Below, one piece after another: positions 1 to 11,667 of a stretch of 64,000 nt of DNA (the stretch's first letter is position 1; every line of letters starts with the position of its first letter). The position numbers were made by a program, and so were the translations under genes. Under the pieces are notes generated by a model, which was not told the DNA's origin, made no database searches, and saw only the letters and a list, made by a program, of their open reading frames with translations. Source of the DNA: Thelephora terrestris (lineage: Eukaryota > Basidiomycota > Agaricomycetes > Thelephorales > Thelephoraceae); contig WIUZ02000020.1 of assembly GCA_015956445.1 (NCBI GenBank), forward strand, positions 434,001 through 498,000, given 5' to 3'.

Positions 1-386
1 CCTCCACTGTAGGAAAGTTTAGTACCGACGAATCGGTGAAAATTTTCAGTTGTTTCTGAGTCGCCCTCAGTACCTTCAGTACTGATGCATTTTAGCGCCT
101 AAATTCCCGCATTTCAAAATTCGCCGTCGGCATTGCCTGAACTTTTTGACCTGATGATCAATATTGACCTTTCCAACAGTGCTCATGGAACAACGATCGG
201 TGATGAATCTGCCAACTCCGTTCTGCCGCCAGGGTTCAAACGTTCATGCTTGTACCCAAATCCCCGGTGTCTGCTACCCATGATATAAAGCCCCTCGGAC
301 CGGTAGAGGGTGACTATTTCTGCCGCTCTCCCCCTCCGACCCCCCGCTGCCGCTGAAGCTCTGAGCCTCTGTGCCCCACTTCCAAG
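1..386 (+). promoter_or_regulatory. Upstream region of the first gene
   Basis: No gene is visible here. A TATA-like element (TATAAA, 284-289) lies about 100 bp before the ATG at 387, followed by a pyrimidine-rich stretch (about 315-380), which is usual for fungal promoters. Its role as promoter of the downstream gene is inferred from position only. Confidence 0.4.
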
Positions 387-1922
387 ATGTCGCCTGTCTC
401 GTACCAGTTGGCGTACTTTCTTGGGATCATCTTTCAGACCTTTCTAGTCGGTACGCATTTCGTTGGCATAGGCAGACACGCTGAACTCATACCACACGAT
501 AGGTTTATTCGTACCTCTCCTCATCGCTGCAAGCTATGCACAGTGGAATAAGGTATCGAAAGGGCAGAAGATCAACGCGGTCATGGCTTTCACAATAGTC
601 TTCTTCGGGTTAGCTATTCCCGCCGTGAGCACACTCTCGTAACCGCACCATCCATTCGAGACCCTGAGTCTTTCCGACGTCGGACAAAAGCATTGGATCC
701 TTGGCTTGCGCAGGGTGCTAGTCGCAGCTCTGTACCTACCAGCGGGTCAGACCTTAGAACAGTATTTCGAACCTCCCTATCCTGCAGATGAACTCGTTCG
801 ATGGGGTATATTCCAGTTCCTACTCGTCGTCGGCGATTTTGTAATGGTCCGTCCCCGGCTCATCCGCTTCCCATCCTCCCGTCCGGACTCAACCTCCAAC
901 TGCAGATTCACCGCCTGTATCACATCTACAGCAAGAGCCTCAGGGTTTGCATCATCCCTTTGATCACTACGACAGGGCTGATCGGTGATTCAACCTCGGT
1001 GACCCTTGTCTTCTGGTTTTTCTGATTGTCGTCTCTTAGCGATTGGCTTTGGTTTGACGTATCAACTTGGAAATCTCAATAGCCCAGCCGAAACCAAGGC
1101 CAGCAATGGCTGGACAATCGCTTGTTTCTGCGTTAGCCTCTTGTAAGCCCCAGATCACTCTCGACCCTGCAGGGCCTCTTGCTGAAGCGCCAAAACCCAG
1201 CAACAACGGCTCGATGTCCGGTACGTGGGAAAATCCCCTCCGCCCTTCAGCCCTCGGTAAGGTATCAATTGACTAAACTCTATAGCCGCCATCAGCTACC
1301 GTCTCTGGAGAGTACACAGAGCAACGGTTGCAGCCGGTGCAAGCGTGAATTCCGAATCGATCGTTCTGGTTTGTATTACCTGTGTTGACTGCGGGTTTTG
1401 ATGATGGCTGACGCCTTCCTCACCAGCGAGCAATGAGGGTTCTCGTAGAAAGTGCAGGACTGTGGATGTGAGTGCTCTAATTCATCCTCCACAGAATGGC
1501 ATCGTGCTGATGACCCGCCCCTCCCAGGACCCTCGTCTTAATGAACTTCTTTGCCTTCCTTGCAGGCAGTAACCTCTCCTACACTTTCCTCGATATGGTA
1601 CGCCGGTCCCCTTGCAACGACGCTCACTTCGACACCTAACGTCCTCGTACAGACTTGCCCTGCGGTCGGAATTTCTTTCTGTTTGATCATCGTCCGCCTC
1701 GGGTCCATCGCACCAGAGGTTCGCGTGGACAGTTGGGAAAGCTTCCAACGTAGCGGCAGTTCAAGGATCGCCTCCGACTCCCGGCACTCCAGATTACCCG
1801 TCGCACTTGATCGCGTGAAAGTGGAGCGAGACGTGTACGTGAGCGCGTCTGAGAGCGGCGATATCGAATTCCATATGATGAGCTCTGTGCCGCCCCACGA
1901 GAAGCAAACTCCCATCCATTGA
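387..1922 (+). CDS. Fungal multi-pass membrane protein (DUF6534-like), multi-exon
   Basis: I join about nine short exons from ATG 387 to TGA 1920-1922. The first begins MSPVSYQLAYFLGIIF and ends at a GT donor at 451; others encode hydrophobic pieces such as INAVMAFTIVFFGLAIP, GIFQFLLVVGDFVM, LRVCIIPLITTTGLI and SYTFLDM. These alternate with short polar loops (for example HRLYHIYSKS), and the C-terminus (about 1,700-1,920) is a polar, Ser/Glu-rich tail. Several hydrophobic helices, the RVLVESAGLWM segment before a late helix and the hydrophilic tail resemble the large basidiomycete family of seven-helix integral membrane proteins of unknown function (DUF6534-like). The plasma-membrane or endomembrane location is inferred. 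Exon borders in the middle (1,130-1,500) are uncertain. The neighbour at 2.9-6.0 kb is convergent. Confidence 0.6.
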
Positions 1923-2868
1923 ATTCGGATGGGCTCTTGCTCGGGTCCTTCCTTCGTTCTTGCCTTAATTTTATTATACAGATGATGATTTTGGCTGTAC
2001 ATCTAACGGTTGTATAATTCAACGTTGAGGGCGTATATATTAGGCGCCCGGGAAACCCGCCTGCTCTTCCAATTGAAGCCACCGCTCGCCATGCGAGAGG
2101 CAGGGGCATCAAACCCAGTACAGGGGTGGATCAACATGCCGTGAAGTTGAGCGCACGTTATTTCAATCCACCGGATGCGACCATGTCCAGTCGACATCAT
2201 GGCTTGGGCGAGGATTCCTCGGGGTTTTGTCGGTGCCGTCTGCATGCCATGGTACACAGTATGGTGGCTTGATCCATTGATCGGCTGAGGATACCACGCT
2301 GATAGAAACGTTGCCAAGTCCTGATACAGCTCCCTGGCATGTTTTCGGGCAGGTTGACCGGCTGGTATGTATATGGATCCCCCCCCATTGTTCTACCAGA
2401 ATATGGCATCCTCGTAAAATAGCGGCATGCCCGCATCGCCTGAACGTCGCCTCCTTCCGAAAGATTCCTGGCGCGTTGGGACAGTTCTCATGTCTGGAGG
2501 GGTGTGTTGCGCAGCTCACATCGTGTTCAATTACTTGGCTGGCTGCCATCTGGGACGCGGGTGTGTTGTATCGGAGGACGTGAATTTTGAAATACAAGCC
2601 CAGGCCTCAAGGCTTTAAGGTCTGTAGAAGCCAGGGCGCGCTCAAATCGTCCTCCCTCCTTCCACTCCCCTCACACGTCTCAACTGTCCTGGGTTTGACG
2701 AGATGTCGGTTGCACTGGTGAGATCGCGCGCGATATCTCAAGTCTCTCGCGGATGACATTAACTGCTCCAGTGACTTGAGCCCCAGGAAAGCCCCAAGGG
2801 CTTGTATTGAGCAGGCGCCAGAAAACCTATAATACACGAGGAGTAAGGCAGCACGGAGAAAAGCAGAT
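1923..2868. other. Intergenic, no supported gene
   Basis: This stretch lies between two convergent genes. Reading frames on the minus strand (about 2,003-2,597) are open for up to 144 codons, but they overlap in three frames, lack recognisable motifs and offer no coherent exon chain. I see only 3' flanks here. Confidence 0.4.
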
Positions 2869-5800
2869 TTACATGAAATCTTCAGCTCGCATCCTTTTAC
2901 CGAGTCTACCCGCCTCCTCAGTCTTCCCCTTCGGCAGTTCAGATGGAGTATCGACGCTCATCTTCTGGACCACCTCGGGTACGGCCTTTTCAACCCACAT
3001 ATCATCACCATCGTCATCAGCCTCTCCCTGCCTCTTTTCGTCCTTCCCGGAATCCTTACCTTTTGGCCTCCGCTTCTTCTTTCTCTCCCTCTCCCTGTCC
3101 TTGTCCTTACTTTTCAAAACCACAGGGCTATCTTCACCTTCTTCCGCATCGAAGGATACCAGGGCCTTCCCACTCTTCCGTCTTTCTTTGTCTTTCTTCC
3201 GCTTCTTTGTAGGAGGGTTATCCTCAGGGGCACGTTCAGTCCGGGGCACGAATTTGGGTTTGAACGTTGCGAGATCTATAGGTCCTTCGTCGACATCCAT
3301 CTGAACGTCTTTCTTCGAAGGCGGTGCGGGAGCGCCGGATGGGGCTGGGACGGAAGCTTCTCGCAGATCGGTGTCCTCAACCTTGGCCTCATCTTCGTCG
3401 TCCGAGTCTTCTTCGTCGCTCGCGAAGATGGCCTTGAAAATACTCCGCTCGGGTCTTTGATAAGTGAGGACGTCGGCACCCTGTGTCTCGTCCTCCCCGA
3501 GTCCAACGTTAGCGAGATCTCTACGTTTTGGACGTTCATCTCCACCAGCACCCTGAGAAACTGCAGCAGCAGAAGGACCGCCTTCCGCGCCTGAGGCAAC
3601 CAACTCCGCTTCAGGGAAGGCGGTTTCCTGCTCCCAGTCTGCCTGGGCCTTCGAGCCCAAATTTGGATCTTCCTCCCGAGCCTCAATCTCTGGCTCCTTG
3701 ACTCCAAACCGTTTGCACAACAACTTCACGGGAACCCATACAGAGGTTTCCCTCGTCAAAATACCGTACATCCCGTGCTTTACGGCGTGTGTCTTAGCGT
3801 TTTCGGGTTCCTCTACCTTTGTCTCGGGTGGTTCCGCTTCTGGCGACGGAGCAGCTTGAGAAGGCGTGTGTAGACCTTCGATGACTGCCGGTCCATGATC
3901 CACGGCTTTCGCGGTTGTAAACCTGCCGGCCATCGCTCCAGAAAGAGGTTTAAACACCGTCGCAGCCTGAGCATACTCTCTCAGTTCATTTTGGAAGTGT
4001 TCGAGATCTTGTCCGGGGGTTTGTTTCAGTTGTAATCGATCCTCATCACTGACGACCTCAGACTGCGATTTGAGGTATGCTGTGTAGCGGGCTTGTTTGA
4101 CAGGGTCAGAGGTGAATGGTTTGAAACCCAACAGCGCAGCTTTGGCCACCGATGGGTCCAAGCGCGGGTAGACAAACTCTCCGGATGGAGGAGAGATCTC
4201 TGGAGGTGGAGGGAGTGGTGTAGCAAGGGCCGGTTCTTCAGAGCGGACTTGTGGGGGAATGAAGTTTTTCAGTCGTTCTCGATCCTTTTGTGACAGGTAA
4301 TCGAAAACAGAACGAGGTTTTGTAGGGAGGGAGGTTTCCCCTAATGCTTGGCCTCTCTGAGCCGCAGGGAACGGTAAGCTTTTTTGAGCGGTAAAGTTCA
4401 TGGTAGGGAGACTACGGACCTGCTCGATGGTGAGGTTTCCCTTGTTCCCAGGGATCGGAACGGGCGCAGCTGGCTCGTTCTCCTTGCTGTACTTATCCCA
4501 CACTCGGTGTGGATCGGGCTTCCAACCTGATGGAACATCCTCTAGGCGATACCTACTGGTATGTAAGACTCTCGGCTAGGTAGCAATAGGTACAACATGC
4601 CATTTGTCCTCGGTTACTGGTGTGTCTGCAAGTACAAACTCTTGCAGAACCGGATCCCCGTTTTTGAATCTTTGTAGAGGGGCATTCCTGGCCTATGCGC
4701 GGGATGGATGATAATGATGGTGCTCATGGGTGAGCCTGTGAGGACTGACTCACAATAGAAGCGCCCATTTGAGATTTCGAGGCACTCTTTTGAATTGAGT
4801 GGTGATAGCGGTTTTCGTCTCCGGCCTCGTATGCGGTAAGACCCCGCCGAGAGGAGGGCCCAGAGTCATAAATGTCGATATCATCCTCATCAGCGTCATT
4901 CAGAGCACCCAGACCAAAACCAGCTAGTTGAAGCGTGAACACTCATAAGACGAGAACCGTCAACACACTGACCTGATATCCGTGGTCCGGAAGGTTTAGA
5001 GTTGCGGTCGTTCCCAAGGGCAACATTTAGACTTGGACCAGTGTTGTATCCTAGACCGTGGGCGTCATCCTTGCGTGCGACAACATTAAGAGGCGTATCC
5101 GGTCGAGGGTATGTGTGCTTTTGAGCTTCCTCGTCTTCCTCGTCGGGGTCGAGCTTCAGGTCGTCAAGTGCCAATATACGTGTCGATTTGGCTTGGGCGT
5201 CTCGAAGCTTCTTCTGCTTCCATGTCAGCCGTGGCCCGATCCCCTGACCAGGGCGCCACCCCATCTTCGTTAGCAGTTTCGCGGCCGGGGACTCTTTGGG
5301 TGTTGGAAGTAGAGCCTTCTCCAGTGCCAGAGACACCGAACTACGACAGATATGAGATGAGGAATAACCAAGTATCGGTTGTGCGCACTCTTGTTCATCA
5401 TCCCCTTCGAGAGATCTGGAGGCAAGGTCACCCGCATACTTGCCTGCAATATCTACCTCTTCGTTTTGAGGCACTAGCGTTTGACTGTCACGAAGCTCCG
5501 CCTTGTCTTCCTCGTCCATAAAATCTTCCGGTCTCAACGCTTTTTGCTTGGCTCGATCCGTGCGTGATGATTTGAAGGTCGATGGTGTCCATCCTGGTCA
5601 AGAGTTGAGCACTCTGCTGCCGAGGCGCGAAATATCGCATGCCTTCTTTCGATCCTACTGTGTTAAAATATCCGGCAGAGAATCCTCCGGTGAAAGCTCC
5701 ATGCAACCGTCTCCGACCTTTTTCGTCTCGAACCTGCAATCAATCAGTAAGCCACTCTGGCGCAGAGAAGATATTTGCAAGAACACGCACTTCCTGCTTC

Positions 5801-5996
5801 CATAGCGGGACGAACTCTCCGGTATCCCTCGACTTCTCTAGTGGAGGTAAGGGCGTCCCTATCTGAGCAGTTGGTTGACAGTCGAGCGTCCGAGAGCCTG
5901 TGTGGAGTGACTTACGAGACAGAAGGATTCATTTGCCTTGGAACCAGAGGTGTCAACGCCGAGATCGTTCAGCTTCCGCTTTAACCTGCTCGTCAT
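2869..5996 (-). CDS. GPATCH1: G-patch domain protein, GPATCH1/DUF1604 family
   Basis: RNA-processing protein of the GPATCH1 family; in other eukaryotes it associates with spliceosomal DEAH helicases in the nucleus. The N-terminal block is diagnostic: exons around 5,500-5,990 give [30 protein letters not shown] and [17 protein letters not shown], followed by the [10 protein letters not shown] motif. The G-patch (about 5,210-5,300) reads [20 protein letters not shown] later exon carries [20 protein letters not shown]. The large last exon (2,869 to about 4,560) contains [16 protein letters not shown], the [12 protein letters not shown] motif, acidic runs and Lys/Arg-rich nuclear-localisation stretches. 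I chose ATG 5994-5996 ([16 protein letters not shown]); an in-frame start at 6119 would add 41 residues. At least five introns of about 50-60 nt. Divergent from the transcription factor at 6,179, which lies under 200 bp away. Confidence 0.9.
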
Positions 5997-6178
5997 GGTT
6001 GCCGATCCGAACGAATCAGAATTCGAGGCACGTGATTGAGGCGCATGTTTTCTGCGAAGCCGCTCGCACGGCTTCGCACGGACGGGCGTCGCCGTCCCCG
6101 CTACCTTGCGCTTGACCACGTCCCTGGCAACTAGGCGTCACCCAAACCCCCAACTAGGAACACTCCGTTCACTGCGAC

Positions 6179-8902
6179 ATGCCACCGTTATCTGGACAAA
6201 CGGAACTCAAAACTGGCAGCAGGATTGCCCTCAGAGGTCTATCAAAAGAAACTATCCGCGAGCTGCGGAGCAGAGGAGAGATTTCATGCGCTGAGTGCAG
6301 ACGGTAACTCCCCCACGTTATTTGATTAACGCTGTTTTACTAACACTTCTCGCGGAAAGATGCCGGGTCAAGTGCGATCGAAAGGCTCGTTGCCATAACT
6401 TTGGTCGGCTTTGAAACACATTTACACATCGGCAGGTTCCCTGTGGTGCGTGCACGAGAAAAAAGTGCGCGCTTTTGTGCCCAAACGGTATGAGGCGCCA
6501 CCACTGTGCTGACTGAGCCTGAGCCTGGAATTTCATCCGGTACTAGATGTGTTGACTGGGACTTCCACCGAGGAGGACCAAAGTTCTGAGTATGCTGGGT
6601 GGCACAAAGGCGTCTTCATTGCTCATGGTTCCATAGGCCACTTATGGGGAAGATTGAAGAATTACAAAAGACCATAAGCGACATGACGGCCCGCACCCAG
6701 GAACTTGAACAAGCCTTGGCTCTGACACGCATGTCAGGGGACCTATGCCGCATGAGCGCAGGCATAATACACCCTCCAGAGGCCTCACAAAGTTCAACTG
6801 TGTCGAAGGACCCGCCTCAGGAATCGAGTTCTACTCTCGAAAACGTGGAGTACGATGCTCTTATCGCACAGATACAACTCAAGGCTGTGGGGGCGACCCC
6901 GGCCACGATTCCAGAGCCCCTTTTCGCAAGTCTTGTGGTTTGTCTCCCGCCTAGGCCTCGGGCTGTTTGGCTTTGCGAGATTTATGTCGACTTCCCCTGG
7001 TTCTTCCGTGCTTTCACCCGGCAAGAGATGGTCGATGAAGTATTCACTAAGGTTTACGACAACCCAGACCGCGTAAACCACCTGCGACGTCGGCCCCATC
7101 TACTTGCCGTAATCTACTTCATCTTCGCGATTTCCGCAACCTTCGATCGTTCCGTTCCAACAGGCAACGACGCAGCCAGAACCTACTTCCGTTTAGGAGC
7201 CCAATGTGTTAACCTACGGTGTCTTGGGGGCTCTAATGATTTGGAAAGCGTTCAAGCTATCGCTCTGCTATCACAATTTCAATCTATAACCACAGAAAAG
7301 GAACAATCGGATGGGGCTTGGTTCTATGGTAGCATGGCTGTAAAGCTCGCCACGAAGGTTCGCCTCTGTTGCAGACATACTGGACTAGTTAATAACCCTA
7401 CAACAGATCGGCCTGCGTACGTCTTAAACCCCATAAGCAAATATTGCTACTCAGCAATGGCACTTCAGACCGAGACCCTAGTGAAAGGTTTCCTCCACAA
7501 GTTGCAGAGACCCGCCGTAGAGTTTTCTGGGAGATCCTTTTTCAGGACTGGTTGCGGGTGCGTGGGAGCCGTGATCTAGGTGGGACTTGTGATGTCATTT
7601 TTCGCAGTCAATGTTCCTTGGGAGACCCGCCAGCATTTCTCCAGCAGAACTTGACACGAGATTTCCGGCTCCGGAAGAATTCCCAACTGACGAGAATGGT
7701 ATCGTCCAAAAAGACTGTAGGCAAATTCAATGCCCGTCCTACTTTGTGTTACATTGAACCTGGAGGCATAGATGCGACTTGTCGGTATATGATGGCGAGG
7801 GAACTCGCATGGCCGATACTCGAGGCCAATAGTAGGGCGAAACCGATGACATACTCGGAGACCCTTGCCTTGGATTTGAGACTCCGTACCGTGGACGTTC
7901 CCACAAAGTATTACCCAACGCCTGGCGAATTGGAATTCCCGACTCCTAGTCGCAGGCTCAAGGAATGGGGCTTGATGTGCTTCCGGCCGATATGTAAGAC
8001 CATGCGGTTGTGGTGACCTAATGCTCAATGAATTGTACCCATAGGCTTCTTGTTTATCCACCGGTCGTTCTTCATAACGGCCCTTATGGAACACCCCTTG
8101 AACCCCATGCTTAGTCCATACAACAAGTCCCTCGCAGTGACCTTGTGTTGTTCCTCGTTTCTCATCCGATCTTTCGCCATCAATTTCGGACCCTGGATTG
8201 AGGTGTTCTCCCGCTATTGGCCCAGATTTACGCACATCTTCGGTGCAGCAGTTATGCTGGGTTCATTTGCGATACGCTCTCCGTTTTTGACACCAGAGTA
8301 CGTTTTGGAGGATTTGGAATTGACGGTCAGGATTTATGAGAAAGCCGCACCGCTCGCTCCTCGGGCACGCACCGCCTTGGTACGAACTTACCTCAAAACA
8401 CCCTCCAATCTCGTTGACAATTGGACAGCCGTTCTTAATCAACTTGCAAGAAAAGGCAAGATGGTCTGTTGAAGCCGCGTTGTCAAAAGTGAAAAACGCC
8501 CAACCGAATAAACCGCCCGGACTGATTGAAGCCGCAAACTTACTTCAAGGTCCCTCCCCCTTCCCCGCCTATTCAGTCACCCCTACCATGCCTGCTACGA
8601 ACGCTATTTCCGGGATAGCTCCAAATGATCCCGCGGACATAAATATGGAATTCGACTTCCGCCCGTATTTGGATAACCAATATTTCGAACCCTCCAGCTA
8701 CGATGACCAGGCAGGGGTAGGATCATCCATCGAGTCATTCCTTCCTCCACAAGATTTCGAAAAGCTTTTCTCCGGCCTGGTGACACCGGCGCTTTGTCCC
8801 GCGGCGCTGATGAATGCGCGGGATATGATACAGGATTACCCCCTGGAATTTTTGCAGCTGCCGAAGGAAAAATTTGAGGTTTCTCCCCGTGGCGTTCCGT
8901 GA
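6179..8902 (+). CDS. Zn2Cys6 transcription factor with fungal regulatory domain
   Basis: Nuclear DNA-binding regulator. The binuclear zinc cluster is built from three exons: CAEC (6,290s), RRCRVKCDRK (6,360-6,384) and VPCGACTRKKCALLC (from 6,436). All six zinc-ligand cysteines are present. A heptad-like linker follows (KIEELQKTISDMTARTQEL, about 6,650). The fungal-specific factor domain then runs from about 6,850 to 8,370, including WFFRAFTRQEMVD, HLLAVIYFIFAISATFD and SMFLGRPASISPAELD. The C-terminal tail (to 8,902) is Pro/Asn/Asp-rich, as in an activation region. An apparent in-frame stop near 7,757 lies in a 55-nt intron (7,717-7,771), so the gene looks intact. The intron at 6,385-6,435 appears to be GC-AG. 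The regulated pathway cannot be told from the sequence. Confidence 0.85.
6385..6435 (+). other. GC-AG intron inside the zinc cluster
   Basis: Only the non-canonical donor GCTCGT at 6,385 with acceptor GGCAG at 6,431-6,435 joins RVKCDRK to VPCGACTRKK in frame; the nearest GT donor (6,390) gives the wrong frame. Confidence 0.6.
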
Positions 8903-9042
8903 GGTATCGTAGCGCTTCTTGCGGTTAGGGTCGTATTCCGCTCGACTTTTTCATGTGTGCAAGCGAGGGTTGAGTGGAGGAACCACGATAGGACCACGAG
9001 TGAGATAGCAAACAGATTCGCATAGAGATTCTAGTGTATTTT

Positions 9043-10138
9043 CTAGTCGCTAGTCAACAACTTCCAGGCTTCCTCGTATCGTTCTTTCGTCCCCTCAACC
9101 ACAGCGGGGGTCATTTCCCATCCATTCCCATCAAGCCCGTCCTCCTGGCCCTTCTTGAAACCGGAAGACGTCAGCCAGTCTCTCAGATACTGCTTATCAA
9201 AGCTGGGCTGCGGTCTACCAGCTTCATATTGTTCGACTGGCCAGTACCTTGATGAGTCGGGGGTAAGGACTTCGTCGATGAGTATGACTTCCTCTGTTGC
9301 GAGGTCCACGCCGAATTCGAATTTGGTGTCCGCGAGGATCAAACCCTTAGTCAACGCGTAGTCCGCTGCGGTCTTGTATAGCTCGAGTGCGACAGTGGAG
9401 AGTTTGTTGTAAACTTCTTCACCTACAAGCGTGGCCCCTGGATCGTGCTCGTGAGCACGCGGCAAGGATGCGGTTGCTGAAACTCCGCACCTTGCTCAGG
9501 AGAGATGTTCTCGTCGTGCTCTCCTATCTCGGCCTTCGTGGAGGGCGTGAATAGAGGAGACGTTAATTTCTGAGACTCCACCAAACCAGAAGGCATTGTG
9601 ATTTTGTGAACTGTCCCGCTCTTCTTGTATTCCGACCATGCAGAACCTATTCAGAGTTGAGGGATCAGATGGAGGGCCGACCAGTGCGTTTCAGCGCCCA
9701 CCACTCAGATAACCGCGAACTATTGCTTCCAAGGGGATGACCTTGGCCTTCTTCACCAGCATTACCCTACCCTCTAGCTGGTCCTTGTACTTTTGGACCT
9801 CCTCTGGCATCTCGTCGATGTTTCCCGTGACAAAATGGGTAGGGGTGATGTGCTGCAATCGGTCAAACCACAAGATCGAAATCTGTGTCAAGATTCGACC
9901 TTTTCCGGGGACACCCTGAACGTAGTAGTTCGTTCACCCATCCAGCACAGGGATGTGTACAGGGCTCACGGACATTTTTCATGATAACATCGTAAGCGGA
10001 GATTCTGTCCGTAGCGACGAACAGGAGACGGTTCGGATCCGAAGTCTCGTAGATGTCTCGAACCTTTCCCTTGGATACGAGCTTCAGGCCTGGAAGGTCT
10101 GAATCGATTAGCGCCTCCGTACTAGTAGCCGGGCTCAT
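9043..10138 (-). CDS. ADE1: Phosphoribosylaminoimidazole-succinocarboxamide synthase
   Basis: Cytosolic enzyme of de novo purine synthesis that condenses CAIR with aspartate, using ATP, to give SAICAR. From ATG 10136-10138 the first exon reads [19 protein letters not shown] and then the family signature [12 protein letters not shown] with [16 protein letters not shown]. The second exon carries [19 protein letters not shown] and [10 protein letters not shown]. The third contains [19 protein letters not shown] and ENISPEQ. The last (from about 9,436 to 9,043) carries [20 protein letters not shown] and [15 protein letters not shown], all typical of fungal SAICAR synthetases. The total of about 300 residues matches the family. 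A 53-nt intron separates ISPEQ from GATLVGEEV. The gene is single-function, not fused to other purine enzymes. Confidence 0.95.
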
Positions 10139-11115
10139 CTTCCTGAGTTGTCCGAGGTAAAGGAGCGTCCGTGACTCGTAGGTGACGCGTGACACCGTTG
10201 CACCAAAGATCCGATCCGCTACAAACTTACAAAGTACTCACATCGGATAGGACGTCGAAAAACGCCAGTATTGCAGATAAGCCACCATGGCTGCTCTAGA
10301 TTTCAAGCTCATTCTGGTTCGTTACCAGTTCGCACCCTATCTCCAGTCTAGCAACATTTCAAATTTCGCGCTATGATCGACTAGAACGCTGGTCATTGAG
10401 ATCACTACTGTATACCACCTGATTCTAGGCCCTGCCTCGCGCGGCCTACCACTGTTAGTCTGTGATGGTAGGGGTGGGCGAGCCAACTTATGTTCCTCGG
10501 CATGGCTAGATATATAGTTCCGCGTGAGTGCACTCAGCCCACGCACGTCGTCAGGCGAGCTAGTTCACATCTAGCGTGTCTTGACGCGCATGTCGTAGGG
10601 TATAAAGCTCTGGGGCCTGGCGGTTAATGCCCACTACACGGGTCGCTACCGACGATAAAGGAATCTTGGAGCTCAAGCGGTGTGACGAGTTTGTCGACTC
10701 AAAAGCCTGTCTCGACTTTGTCAAGGCTGTGACGGCAGCGTAAGCCCGTGGAGTCGCCTAATCACGGACCGCGGAACTTGTGCCTGCTCCTACGATGAGG
10801 AGCTACTGTTCAAAGCGTACGATGAGAAAGCAGATTTTTACGAGCTACAAACTTATTGAGAGACGTCAGGGAGGCCGAAACCACGAGTTTCCGTTCTCGT
10901 CGCCGAAGCCAAAGGATTGTGGATGTGGCTATCTATATCCGCAGGACACATACATTACGACATGTGTTCATAGCGGTTTTTAATGGCCGGCTGACGCATG
11001 TGGTTGGCCGAGGAACCTACAACTTTTAAATCGGAGGTATGTGTAGTATTTTCCACCGGACTCTTTTCCGTGGCTTATCGCGACGTTTAACTGTAATTTA
11101 TATATTCATCAAAAG

Positions 11116-11139
11116 TGGGTGACTGGGTGACTGGGTGAC
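11116..11139. repeat. 8-bp tandem repeat, three copies
   Basis: TGGGTGAC is repeated three times head to tail at the left edge of the inverted-repeat element. Confidence 0.8.
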
Positions 11140-11303
11140 TATCCACAATTCTAGACATAATTATATCCGTCGTAGAAGGGTGCCAGTTGCCGAGTCCCGC
11201 GGTGTTCCTGACCCTACAGAGCGGTCGGGGTCCCATCATCTCCCTTAAAAGGCTCGAAAAATATGTCTAGAACCATGTAGAGTCGTGTGGATAGTCACCC
11301 AGT
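11130..11303. mobile_element. Short MITE-like element with 18-bp inverted repeats
   Basis: ACTGGGTGACTATCCACA at 11,130-11,147 is matched by its exact reverse complement at 11,286-11,303. A second inverted match, TTCTAGACATA, lies inside each arm. There is no coding capacity in the 174 bp, so a non-autonomous DNA element is the likely explanation. A target-site duplication is unclear because the left arm is embedded in the 8-bp tandem repeat. Confidence 0.5.
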
Positions 11304-11667
11304 AACGTATCTGAAAATGCACCCGCTCGACTTTCCCTAGTTTCTATGAGAGGAGGGTATACTCATTTCCTAGGTTCCACGGTGCGTTACGGCCCAAATA
11401 AAGTTCCCATGCGGTGAGAGTTTTTCCACCAATGGAACCCGGTCGCTCAATGTAGGTTCCATCTCTCAAAGTCTTGCCAGAGAATTGGTGTACCGCCAAT
11501 CGGTGGACTCTCCATACATCTATACTACAGCTCATCCATATTCGGCTGAGCGACCCGCTCGATCCCCGCTTAATACACATCCGAAATAGTTCCGCCCGCG
11601 CATGTAGCGCGTGTCATATAAACTCCCTTATGCTCGATTCCCCGCTTGTTTGCTTTGAGCTGCACCG

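Larger units (their letters stand above)
10139..11667. other. Long intergenic region with weak ORF and repeat
   Basis: The region lies between divergent ADE1 and the O-methyltransferase. A 38-codon ORF (10,627-10,743, + strand, MPTTRVATDDKGILEL) is protein-like in composition. It ends at a TAA that overlaps a GTAAGC donor, and a TATAAA lies at 10,601-10,606. A downstream frame (about 10,775-10,860) could be a second exon, but no clean join exists, so it may be a gene remnant. The MITE-like inverted repeat at 11,130-11,303 is listed separately. Nothing else is recognised. Confidence 0.35.

Noticed and set aside
2003-2597. Minus-strand ORFs of 104-144 codons
   Set aside because: Overlap in several frames, no family motif, no coherent exon chain; likely chance in a GC-balanced spacer.
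7740-7760. In-frame stop in the Zn2Cys6 factor
   Set aside because: It lies in a 55-nt intron (7,717-7,771, GTAGGC...ATAG) that keeps the flanking frame.
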